Below, piece by piece: positions 41,976-52,699 of a stretch of 64,000 nt of DNA. A model generated the notes under the pieces. That model made no database searches. It was not told the DNA's origin and saw only the letters and a list, made by a program, of their open reading frames with translations. Source of the DNA: Theileria orientalis strain Shintoku (lineage: Eukaryota; Apicomplexa; Aconoidasida; Piroplasmida; Theileriidae); assembly GCF_000740895.1 (NCBI RefSeq), contig NC_025262.1, positions 364,001 to 428,000 of the forward strand, written 5' to 3'. Within the stretch, counting starts at the first letter, position 1. Each line of letters starts with the position of its first letter. Position numbers and translations under genes: made by a program.

Positions 41976-44445
41976 TTAGGATTGCGAACTGGTATGTTCG
42001 GTTTTGCCTCCATTATCTTGTCCTGAAGCACCACCGCTCTGTGTGCTTCCTTCACTTTCATTGTCACTACCACCTGATGTTTCATTGGTACCGCTGGTAC
42101 TTGTAACTGACTCTTCATTGCTGCTTGAACTGCTGCCGCCACCAGAACTCGTTTCCGCCTCTTCGTTAGTGGCAGAACTACTATTACTGGCAGTGCTACC
42201 CTTAGTAGGCTCGGACATATCCCTTATCTCCTGTTTACTTATTTGGAGAACGTGATTTTTTACATCTTTCACGGTTATTTTATTGTCTTCTAACAGAGCA
42301 ACTGTAACTGCATAGTGAAAGTTTTCCATGGCAATAGCAGCGGTGCTATCAGCATCGACCTCCTTCAACAGGGCGTCCAGCTTATCCATTAGGTCTTTAC
42401 AATAATCTTCGTTTTTACACACACTTACAAATTTATCAAAAATTCTGGATGACACACACTCCATCCAAGAATCGTGTTCAAAATTTTTTAATTTACTAGC
42501 GATATTTGATTGGTTGCTACTTTGGTAGTTTTTTAAATCTTCGTCCAGTTGACGCTCCTAATTTGTTATTAATAATCATAGTACTATTGAGGTTACTTAG
42601 GTAATAGATAAGTATAACTGGGTGGTAGATATCTACTGGATAGTGTAAATATTAGATACAGCTTCATTCATGCACTGCTCGAGTGCTTTATCGGTCGACT
42701 TGTCCCTTTTAGCAGCCTACACATAATTGGTTTAAATTTCCAAGTACCTCTTGCTCCTTCTTAGAAAACTTAATCATTGATTTCTTCAGCTCGTTGTCGT
42801 CATTTTTCTTCTTGTCGACGAACTGGTGAGTCACCTTGCGAACTGTTTGGATCACTTTGAAGTTTAGTTCCTTCTGTGACTTGACAAACAGTTTGATGAG
42901 CTCCATCTCAGCATTTTTGGATTCCTCGGCGTTTAAACCTATTCCCCAGTTCTCTGGCCTTAGGAATTTATCATACTTGGTCAGAATTTGCTGTTCCAAC
43001 TCGGCCAGTATTTTGTTGCAGGTAGAATGAAATTGGTCCCAATCCATTTCGTGGTTGTGATGTTGATGGATTGTTCGGAGGGTGTTTTCTTTTTCTTGAA
43101 GTAGAAGAGGGAAAAGATGCTTCTCATTAAGTGTTATTCTCATGATCTCAGGATGTAAATCTGAGTCTAACATGATGTAAGTTTGTAGAAGTCCATCGTC
43201 GGAGCGGAGCTCAAGCATCTACGAATGGGTGTGAATAGGCACTAATGCTCAATTTAAAGAAGTAAATAATTGAGTAGCTGTGGTTAATATCGGTAGATAA
43301 TTACAAAAATAGCTAATAAAAACCTTTTTAGAAACTGCAAACAAATGCTTGTAATGACTATTGTTTGAATAATCACTACTAAGATCATCATCATTTGAAG
43401 CTTTTAAAAGAGTATAGCACCTCGGTGCCGTTATTGCTATATACGGAAGGTATAAGATATAATGCTTTTTTGCGATATCTATCCACCTTTTTAAGTACGC
43501 CAGTTTGTCTTCAACTCCAGCGTTGCTGGTGATTAATTTATTCATTGATGAGAATCCAAGGCGTGATACAATGAATGATTCCAAGCACGTTAGCAGAATA
43601 GGCTTCTTATTGTCCTTGTGGACGGGAATTGCTGCATATGATTTAGTGCTACAATTAGTACGGATGTGAATATTAGGTCCCATAATAAGTAGAAATGAGA
43701 CTTACTCTTTTTCATGTTTCCTACCGAATAAAACATGTTCCCTGGAATCTTTATATCTGCCGAATCATTTTTCTCGCTCTTAAACAGCATGTGGTTTTCA
43801 TTGCTTTCTTCAAAGTGCAGATCCTTAGGCTCAACCAACTGCCACTCCTGGCCTCTCGAGTTTAAGTAGTGCAATAAAATATTAAAATCGTGAAACAAAT
43901 TGGCTTCACTCTTTTCAACTTTGGTTGACTCAAGAGGGCGGTGTTTAACCATGTATTCAGCGTCCAGTTTGGCCTCCTTTTCATTCTGCTGGTGCTCCTT
44001 TTCTAATTGTTTCTCAGATGCCTTTTTCCCGTTAGGTAAATCATGATTTTCCTCATGCTTGGACATGGTAACACAGTCTAAAGTAAATGTGTAACCGTCC
44101 ACAAGCCCTTGAAACAGAAAATCATCCAACAGTTGGTCCTGATGATGATGTTAATACTAGTGTTAAAATAACTTAATATCTAATTTAATGGAATAAGACT
44201 AACAGTAAAAGTTGATATTTAACGTAAATACGGTAGATACTGAACTAAATGAGCAATACCTCTTGGTTGGAGACAGCGAGTATGGTCGATGTTTCACTTG
44301 GTATAGGAGTAGCATCAGAATCCTGTGTGTTACTATTATTTGTGCTTAGGGCATTTGAAATTGAAGCACTACTCGTATTTTTGACAGCATTAACTGCTGA
44401 TTTCGATAGTATAATTCCGATAATATACAGTATTGATAACTTCAT
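41976..44445 (-). CDS. secreted protein of unknown family, six exons
   Basis: Exon 1 (44445-44260) begins MKLSILYIIGIILSKSAVNA, a clear signal peptide, then a Ser/Thr/Asn-rich stretch. Exon 2 (DQLLDDFLFQGLVDGY...) is charged. Exon 3 (STKSYAAIPVHKDNKKP ...) and exon 4 (MLELRSDDGLLQTYIM ... KKEQE) are helical; a short exon 5 (AAKRDKSTDKALEQCMNEA) leads to exon 6 (ERQLDEDLKNY ... ). The last 75 residues are a Ser/Thr/Gly/Glu-rich acidic tail ending EHTSSQS. All five junctions are GT-AG with agreeing phases, for about 700 residues. No transmembrane segment or GPI signal follows. A parasite-secreted protein is likely; no family recognised. Confidence 0.7.
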
Positions 44446-45821
44446 TGTAAATTTTATCTTATATATTACAAGAAATCCATTCAGTCTGCGAGAATTAACA
44501 ACAAATTAAGGCCACTAGTCATATATTAGAGTTCATTTACATAGTCTTTTGCCTTTACCATCTAATATTTAATATTTATCTTTTAGTTTGTTCAAAATTC
44601 ACAAATATTTAGCTCTAATAGACTCTATTCAGCATAAATAGAGCCTATGTGATAAATGGTTCTACACATTTAATAGAATTTAAGTTTAGTGAATACTATT
44701 ATAGCATTTAGTAAACCGCTTTTACACATCGACTATAAAAATATTTATCAAGGCCAATAGACAATCTCTATGGTAAACCAGCTAGTTTTTAGCTATAATT
44801 TATGTAGAATCAATATAAATTTGGGCACATAACATTTAAGATTTTATTTATAAATATATTTAACATAAAATAATTGAAGTTTTGTGTATCTTTCTAAAGG
44901 ATTTTTGTATTGACTAGACAAAATTGAACTAGGCTATGCACAAAGTTGCAATTGGTTGAAACTATAAGATATAAATTCTAACATGTTTCAATCGACAGGA
45001 ATCATCATTATAATCAATATTTATTGGTTTAAAAAGAATAAAAAAGGAGATTCGAAGTTATAAACAATGTGTAAGTAAAAGACCAAGATTCGTGAGACAC
45101 TGGCTACATTAAAATTTCAAAAACATTTCAATAAAAAATATAACGCAATAAACAACATAATTTAAATATTTAAATGAAATTTGGGTTTAAAAATTGTAAA
45201 AGTTATTTCGTTTAACACACTTATTTAGTATAAAAACAACTCAGATTTATCAATTAAATTTTACAACGGGGTTGGATAAATGATTTGCAGCTCTTCTTCA
45301 TTATATAAACTTGCTCAGGTCAATGTACGGGATAGATATTAGTTAATGGTCACAGGTAACCCCCCATATATATACTCGAGTTTTATGTTACATATACTTC
45401 CTGTTTAGATATTTATATTCGTTCTTTGTAAGGTCTATAATGTTTTAACCTTATTTCGGTTATGTAATTTTGATTAGATATAGATCTTCTATTTTTCTTC
45501 ACCCGAGTTTAATAAATTTATGCCACTCGTGACACCTTTTTGCCACTTAAGGTTATTTTTAATAAGTTTTTCTATTAATTTCAAGTTTTCTGTTACCAAA
45601 TTGTTTTATTTTGGTTTTTTTTAAATATATATTTAAGATTATTGCTCTCCTCCAACCATTGATTGTAACCCTCACATACTAAAAACAGTTAACACCTACC
45701 GTTTAAATACCATTTTTAGATGCCAACCTCCACTAATAATTAACATATTGGCAATAAAGTAACAGATTAGTATTCTGTAAATTCCTAACTCTAATATAAA
45801 CTGGAATTAAAGCATACGGAA
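44446..45821. other. long AT-rich intergenic stretch, no gene seen
   Basis: Nearly 1.4 kb between the divergently oriented secreted-protein gene and SFT2, the longest gap in the window. It contains a repeated feel of TTATTTA/TAAATAT words but no exon with coherent splice signals. It probably holds both promoters. A compact RNA gene could be hidden, but none was recognised. Confidence 0.4.
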
Positions 45822-46670
45822 ATGCTTGGAGATAACGCAACTTTAAATGGGTTTTCAAATAAATCTGTAAGTTTTACACATCCAGTGGATATAAGCAGTA
45901 GTTAATTTAGATACTAGAAGTGTGTATAAGTTTAACGGATTCAGTCTGTTGGTGATTTACTGACGGCTAAGTCGGACCTCACACATAGGCTGCTGTACAC
46001 CCACGAACTTATTATTGCGTAGGATCAAAACTTCTTACTAAAGGGCATTGATTTCTCGTCGACGAGCAGTATGAACAAGTTTGGTCTGCTGAGCAGTATG
46101 AACAGGTTTGGCAGTTGGGGAAGGACGGACTCAGGCTGGAAGGGCTACACGAACTATAAGGTCTTCCTCGTGACTCTAGCATGCTCAATATTCTTCTTCG
46201 TCATGGCATTCCTGGCGCTGCCGTTTATCGTATTCGCACCCTACAAGTTTGGACTGATGTTCACGATAGCATCGATCCTGTTCCTGGTCTCAATGTCGTT
46301 CTTGCGAGGATTCGGCTCTCTGCTGGAGCACTTCATGGCGCCAAAACGCCTGGTTTTCACAGCGTTCTACTTCATATCCCTAGTGGCAACCCTGGTATTC
46401 ACCCTGGTATACCCAATGTACCTAATGGCATTCTTAAGTTCCGGCGTTGAGCTGCTCGCACTGGTGACCCTGATGATATCGTATATACCGGGTAAGCGAA
46501 AGGCGCTAGTTAGTCAGTAGTGTATGTCTGTAAAATAGTGCCCATTGGGCCGTGTGTATGTAATTTGGGTGTGTTAATTGTGATTTTTAGGCGGTGCTGG
46601 TGCTATTAAGGCAATGTACTCATCATTGTGGTCCTATATAAAGGGCAAAAAGTCAGATTTGCCCCTGTAA
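45822..46670 (+). CDS. SFT2: SFT2-like vesicle transport protein
   Basis: The core exon (from about 46,060 to about 46,490) has four membrane spans: VFLVTLACSIFFFVMAFLALP, FGLMFTIASILFLVSMSFL, VFTAFYFISLVATLVFTLVYP and LMAFLSSGVELLALVTLMISYIPG. A short intron follows and the last exon encodes AGAIKAMYSSLWSYIKGKKSDLPL, stop 46668-46670. The four-span layout, the RGFGSLL/KRLVFTAFY loop and the SYIPG-(A)-(A)IK---SL end are those of SFT2, a Golgi protein that helps fuse endosome-derived vesicles. One or two 5' exons are likely, beginning MLGDNATLNGFSNKS at 45822 with a GTAAGT donor; their exact joins are uncertain. Confidence 0.85.
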
Positions 46671-46766
46671 TCTGATAACTAATTTTTTAAATAGTATCCC
46701 GTTTATTCGTTAGTTTACGTGTTTGTTGGTTCTCTGTAGATGTGTAAACTTAGGAATGGGATTTCA

Positions 46767-47166
46767 ATGATGAGTGTGTAGAGCGCAGTTTGGGTCTGAC
46801 CTGGTGTGTAACCTGTAGGATAATAGGGGAAGTCAATAAAGAAAAAGTACCGTTGAAAAGGAAATTGTCATATCACGTAGATGAATTTCTGTTTGAATAG
46901 GCCACAGTTGCTCTAGATCCAGCGAATTTTCATTTCAGAGAACACCAGGGGAAATTTGAGATCTATCTGGCACCGATGATGCGTACACAAAACTATAACT
47001 TACCAAGTGCAATTTCAGCCTCTAGATCTTGAGAACTAAGAGATAATAGAATCATCAGTGGCTTAATCAAGCGCAAAGCGTGCTATTTTGGAGTCCTGAG
47101 TGTGATCTTGGCCAATTTTTAGATGTGAAGAAAAAATTCAAGTTAGAAAGAAGAAAATTCCTCTAA
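46767..47166 (+). CDS. small five-exon gene, unknown basic protein (83 aa)
   Basis: No single frame here is long, but five exons chain perfectly: 46767-46777, 46819-46876, 46901-46982, 47043-47099 and 47123-47166. All introns start GT and end AG (41, 24, 60 and 23 nt), all phases match, and the joined frame has no stop until TAA 47164-47166. The protein reads MMSVIIGEVNKEKVPLKRK near the start, has FHFREHQGKFEIYL in the middle and ends KKKFKLERRKFL. It is basic, with a composition like a small ribosomal or mitoribosomal protein. The family is not recognised. The position of the third junction is the least certain. Confidence 0.6.
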
Positions 47167-47537
47167 ACGAATTTTTTTATTTTTGAGATTTAAAATCAAT
47201 CAACAATCACAAAATAACTTTTTCTTATCTTAAAATCATTAAAACTAATTAAAATTGTTAAATTAGTAAAGCTGTTTAATCAACGTTCTTAATAGACAAA
47301 AGTTAGTTTACTTTACTAAAGATGACAACTATTTCATATATTTATATATTGACACTGACCAGCAAGAGGCTGTTGAGATGTGAAAAATGGATAATATTAT
47401 ATATTAACTAGTGTTTATGAAGTTATTAGTAGTGTAGTAACTAGTTATACTTGATGAATTTAATTGGTAATTATGCACCGAGACTTAAGTAATACACAAA
47501 TATGTCACTGGCAATCAACTAATAATTACCTTCAGAA

Positions 47538-48593
47538 ATGGATTCTATAAGGTCTAAAAGGGTTAACAAAAAGCCCTGGATTATCGGAGGATGCGTAACT
47601 GCTGCCATAGTCATTTTAATAATTATACTCTGTGTCACGCTCGGGTCAAGTGCTGAGAGCGGTACCTCAGTTGCTGTCAAGGATGTGTACGAAGCCTTTG
47701 GATACATAGATAACACCATCGCCGCTGCTTACAAGGATGAAGAGGCAATCAGGGTTCCACTCCTGACCGACTTGAGAAAGTTGTCTGAGAAAGTTCGCGT
47801 GGCAGGAGTCATGTACATGACAAAGTTGGAGGCTGAAAAGAACGGACAGCATTATGACATTGCTATAATCGAGAGTCAGTTGACTAACGGAAAGTTCGTT
47901 GAGAAGGATGGCAAGTTTGAAATGGTACTTGAGGATAAGACAAAAGAAGCCGAAAAGGCAGCGAGTGATGCCAAAGCTAAAAAGGATCTAGCAGATGCCG
48001 CTCAGAAGAAAGCCGAGGAACACAAAAGAAGTGTAGCCTTAAAGAGGTTTGAATCATTGCCTGAACAGACGCCGGCCTCAAGCAGAGATACTGTGCATCT
48101 CGAGCCGCGCCCTAGATCAGCGCCGCCTACCATGGATATCAAAACTGAGGCAGAAAAATTGGCCGAGAGTCATGTCGAGGTTTCACCGCGCCCTAAGTCA
48201 ACACCGCCATTTGCAAAAGACGGGCCGCAAAAGAAAGTCCCTGCTGAGACCCTGGCACCGCTAGTTTTAAAAAAGGCAGAGCCAGAAAAGGTCCCTGGCA
48301 GTGAGTCAACACCTGCAGCTTCGGACAAGGCAGAACCATCATCTAAGTGCGAAACAGAGGCTGAGACAAAGAAAGTTGACACGGTCACTCCTGAGGTCAA
48401 GGTTGCAGAAGAAGCCCATGGTACTGTTCCAGTTGTTCCAAGTGCTCCACCTGCTTCACCCGCTGTCGCACCTAAGGATCACGGTTCATCTGAGACCCAG
48501 GCTCCCACCGAGCCTAAGACTACTGAAGCCACCGTAAGTCACCAATAATTAAATTTAATTTTTCAGCACTTGCAAGGGTCACAACAATCGTAA
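47538..48593 (+). CDS. membrane-anchored antigen-like protein with Pro/Lys/Glu-rich tail
   Basis: The main exon starts MDSIRSKRVNKKPWIIGG and has one hydrophobic span at residues about 15-36 (IIGGCVTAAIVILIIILCV), a signal anchor with a short basic cytosolic end. Residues 45-130 look folded; residues 130-165 are an Ala/Lys/Glu-rich helix; the rest is Pro/Glu/Lys/Ser/Thr-rich with two similar units (LEPRPRSAPP, VSPRPKSTPP). Unspliced, the frame ends VSHQ at 48548. A GTAAGT donor after the last Thr codon and an acceptor ttttcag at 48566 would remove 33 nt and end the protein HLQGSQQS at 48593. The design resembles immunodominant surface or secreted antigens of Theileria, but no family name is justified. 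Confidence 0.65.
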
Positions 48594-49178
48594 ACCTGGT
48601 GTTCCGTGCTGAAGCCCAAAGTTCATAAATACCTGTGTTACTAGCACTTATTAATTGTTTCGATAATCGTTATTGTGGTCGTTTGGAGGCTATTGGATCG
48701 CATTTTAAATGAGAAAATGATACCTTTGGTCAATTTTTCCGGTAACTTATTTATGTTATCGTCACTTGGCCTTCAACTTGTTATGGAAACCACGTACATT
48801 ACCAACAATCGGCTCAGAAAACTGGCAACCTACAAGGGTTAATACGGATTAATATCATTTGTGCACAGATGTATTCACTATTTGTTTCACTTATTTTCCT
48901 TTATATAATTATATTAACGAGTGTTTTATATATGTTTGTGTTTGAACGTGTACATATTAAGTGTGTGTGTATGTTTAACCATATACCCATACACACTGGC
49001 ATATATACACTAACATATTAAACATACAACACACTTGACACTTACTTATATACATAAACACATATACCTGTTTAACCCATATTTATATACATATGATCCC
49101 TCACGCATGTGTACTGTGTATATTTATATGTACTACGTTAGAGGCTCAGAAAAACTGGAGTTATTCGTACTGTAGGGA
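48594..49178. other. intergenic, one doubtful short frame
   Basis: About 585 bases between convergent genes. A 41-codon plus-strand frame (about 48,718-48,842, beginning MIPLVNFSGN) has a plausible amino-acid mix but no splice context or partner exon. The rest is AT-rich with TATACA-type simple sequence (48,940-49,090). Confidence 0.4.
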
Positions 49179-52167
49179 CTACGCCTTCTCAGCCAGGAAA
49201 ACTGTGTGCTGCGACCCTCCGGCTCCCCCGATCACCCTGAACCCTGGGAAGAATTCACTCGGGACCTGCTGGGGCGTTTCTTCGAAGTTCTGGTCCTTGC
49301 CGTTTCCCAAGATGTAGTTCTGAGAAGAGCCCCAGGAGTAGAGGCTGTCGTCCTCGAGGATTGCGAACGCCGCGTCTGAGCCTGTGAAGATGGACTCCAC
49401 GGGGTGGCTCATGGGAAGCAGAATTGGCTCCGTGGCCCTTCCCGTTTCGAACGCTTCGTCGCACCTCTTCGCGTAGTCGAAGTTGAGCAGTCTGTCAACT
49501 CCTTCCGCCTCCTCCACTTTGAGCCTCTGCCCTTTCACCTTCCTTATCTTTGCAGCCGAGGCGCTCAGCTGCTGGACTGTGCCGTTGCCTGGGCCACCTC
49601 CAGGCTCATCTTCTTTTACCTCTTGGTAAAAGGGACTTTGTAAAAGTAGTGGCGACTGTGTGTTTACCTGCTCATGTGGCTTTTCTATTAAATGACCAGG
49701 GTTTTGTGCCTGTGCTGTCGTCTGAACAGGGTTTTGTGCCTGACCTGTGATTGGATGTGGTTGGTGAAAGTCAGGGTTTGATGCCTGTTCCGGTAGTTTT
49801 GTAGGTGTTGAAACCTCTAATGTTTGCTGTGCAGGAGTTAGGACCTGCTTCGGTTGGCGTGTAGGTGTCGAAACCTCTAGTGTTGGCTGCGCAGGGCTTG
49901 GAACCTGCTTTGGTGACTGGACAGGACTCAGTGCCTGCATTGTTGACGGGCGGTAAATTAGTCCCGAGAGATTCCTGAATGACCCGGCCTCTTCTTCCTG
50001 TGATTCATAGATTTTCAATAACTCCTTCTGCTCAGGAGTCGGGTTAAGAGGCTGCTTTGTTTTTGGGTCAATCTTAATACTTCTGTGTTCCGGGACTTTG
50101 TAGCCCTTCGGGACCTCAAAGAAGCATCGCTTCCCTCTGAACTCCACAGGCTCGGACTTCCCCGGGCACTTTACCTTAATTTTCTGCGGTATTTTCGAGA
50201 TATCTTCGTTGCAGATTTTGTAGAAGACCGACTCGGGTACGTCGATGTACTTTGATTCTTCGTTCGGCTTCTGGTTTGGCGACCAGATCTTAAGCCTTAC
50301 CATCTTCGTCTCTTCGTCGGGGCTCGGAGTCCTCAACTGTGCCTGGTGCTCTTCTTTGGGCGCGAACGTGCTGATCCTTTCTTCTGAGGCTGACTTTTCG
50401 CTGTTCGGATCCTCCTTTTTTATTGTAAAGGTCAACATTTCCGATGCGTCAAACAGTGGAATATCCTCTTGTTCCCTCATTTCCACGTCCTTCTCTGTCT
50501 TTGCGTTACCTGTGTCGGGAGCACCTATTTGTTGGTTTCCGTTTTTTGAGTCGTACTCCTTCGGCAAGCCCAGGTAAGATGACATTCCCCAGACGAAGAT
50601 GCGTTTTTCCACCAGTGAGACTGTGAAAAACTGTCCTCCTCTCAAGTGCGTGATTTCCACTCCTCTGAAGAACTCCAGCTCCGTTGCGTGCGTAATTATG
50701 CGTTCTTCTCTTCCCACTCCTACTTCTCCCTGGCCGTTTCTTCCTGCTCCGTAGAGCCTCATGTTCTTCGTTTGAAAGAACGTTGTGCAGTTTCCTGTGA
50801 AGATGCGCGTTATTGTTTCCGTGCTGTCTCTTCCTCTCTTCGCCGACTTCTTTCCAGAGCGCTTAACCTTCGAATCTCTGGTGTTTTCGTTTCCTCTGGT
50901 TCTTCTCAATGGCGGCACAATCTTATTTTCCGTCGTCTTCTCTGTGGACGAGCGCGTTTTGTCGGATTGCTCCGTGCCTTTGTTCGACAGACCATTGGTT
51001 CTTCCGTGAGATTCGTTTTCCTCTCCTGGCTTTGGAGACCCTTCTCCTGCAGTGGCTCTTTGCGGTGCCAGGAGCTCTGAAACGGTTCTGCGCTGTGGCC
51101 ATGTCAGCAGCAGCTTCAGGTTTGCGACTTCTGACACATCGACATCTTTATCGGTCGGGTTCTGCACTTCTTCGTTGCTCATCAACAGTTGGGAGAACTC
51201 GTTGCTTCCAAACGTGTATATTATCTTTCCTCCTTGTGCGAGGCACACGCAGTGGTTTTCGCCAGAGGCAATGCTTTGTATGGGTTCAGTGATTGGCACT
51301 TTCACTGGAACTGAGTAGTACTCCACTTTCTTCAGTTCTTCCGTAGACGCGTAGTCTGCGATCCCGATTGTGCCTGACGAATCTTTGAATCCTCCTGTGA
51401 TGTACACCTCCCCTGAGGGCGTCAGCATAAGTGTGTGGTTGTCACCGCAGGATATTGCCTTGACTTTGAAATTTGTTTCCACCTGTCCCGGTTCGCGTTC
51501 CCAGGAGATTGTCTCATATAAATCCTTTACATTGTCCGATTCTTCTTCATGATCTTTTGTTTCATCAATGTGTTTCGTTGGAGGTAGGCGTCCCAGTGCT
51601 CCCATGTCGTTGCATCCGTATGTGTAAACCTTACCTGCTGATGTCAGCACTGCTGTGTGAAGTGCTCCGCATTCCACTGCTTTTATTTTTGACTGCGGCA
51701 TTTCTTTCAGTGGCGTTGGGATAGAACATTCGTATAGTGGTTCCTCCTTGTTTGATCCCGTTGGAATGTGTCTATCTAAACACATGTATGGTATCTGTTC
51801 CATCTCTCCGGAGCCAGACATAAACAGTGACGTGTTTTTCAGATCCTCGCGGTTGAATTTCATCCTTATCCTGTTTACCACTTTGTACTGTTCAACATCA
51901 TCGAGAAAGGAACGAGAATCTTCTACAAACGAGTTGTTATCGTTTGTAACTTGTTGGCCTAGGTGTGCTGAGGAGTTCTCCTCTGCGCCCCCTAAATTAA
52001 CTTGATCAACGAGTCATATGAACCATATGTATTACTATATGCCTATATCTATCTATTTGTGTTTATAATTTACCTAGTAGGCGGTTGCGTGTGCCACAAC
52101 ATACACACGACTTGTGACTTGCCTCGTTTTTCACAAGGCAAGTTTCACAAACCCATTCAGTAGACAT
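49179..52167 (-). CDS. RCC1-repeat protein with an N-terminal RanBP2-type zinc finger
   Basis: Exon 1 (52167 to about 52,072) begins MSTEWVCETCLVKNEASHK and encodes W-x-C-x2-C ... C-x2-C, a RanBP2-type zinc finger (C-VCCGTRNRLLG). A GT-AG intron of about 60 nt joins, in phase, to a single exon of about 940 codons ending VFLAEKA. RCC1 repeats appear early (ALHTAVLTSAGKVYTYG, GDNHTLMLTPSGEVYITGG, GENHCVCLAQGGKIIYTFG) and late (FTGSDAAFAILEDDSLYSWG, GGSQHTVFLAEKA). The blades are interrupted by charged linkers and by a Pro/Gln-rich tract of degenerate repeats (QVPSPAQ, LEVSTPT) at about residues 700-790. RCC1 propellers act as Ran exchange factors or as adaptors; this architecture suggests an adaptor rather than the canonical exchange factor. 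Confidence 0.85.
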
Positions 52168-52699
52168 GAATTATATAAACGTTAATAATTGTAAAAAAAA
52201 CAAGAGTTATATTTTACGTATCAGATTTACAAAAATTCATATACTGAATGGTGGTGTTGTGGCACCATAATGTGTAACACCTTTTTAATGGAATCCTCAC
52301 AATCTTGCCCAATTTTTCCAAGATCTAGCATCTTCAAATTTAGTGCCTTACACAATAGAAAAAAGCGGTTAAATTCGGTCCTTTTCGGCTACCAAACCAT
52401 GTTTATCAAATTTTTATCAACCTTCCATTATAAAACCAATTAGATCTATACACATTGTGCTCATTTACACTAAGATCATACCCAAATCTTGTTCAAACAC
52501 TGTTGTACTTCTTTTAAACCAACACATTGCCCATATATTTATGTTATTTACCATTTTATTTATTAGATCATTTTAGTTTTTATTTGAACAATTTTAGATT
52601 TACTATTTTTAAATCCATTTTTTCACACGCTCCGTTATCTAGCACCTTTCTCATTTAACTCACTGTCTATTACATCATACAACACATATTCTTCTCATT
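52168..52699. other. intergenic, no gene seen
   Basis: About 530 AT-rich bases between the RCC1-protein gene and the 3' end of the aspartic protease gene, both on the minus strand. It should hold the RCC1-protein promoter. No exon or RNA gene was seen. Confidence 0.45.

Noticed and set aside
46767..46805. Box C (ATGATGA) and box D (CTGA) spacing like a C/D snoRNA
   Set aside because: The ATGATGA is better explained as the start codon pair of the spliced five-exon gene; no terminal stem was seen.
46740..47120. RNase P or MRP RNA, suggested by GGGGAAGTC and T-run at the end
   Set aside because: The conserved regions do not line up, and the same bases form a phase-consistent protein-coding exon chain.
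48718..48842. 41-codon plus-strand frame (MIPLVNFSGN...)
   Set aside because: Too short, with no partner exon or recognised motif; left as a remark only.
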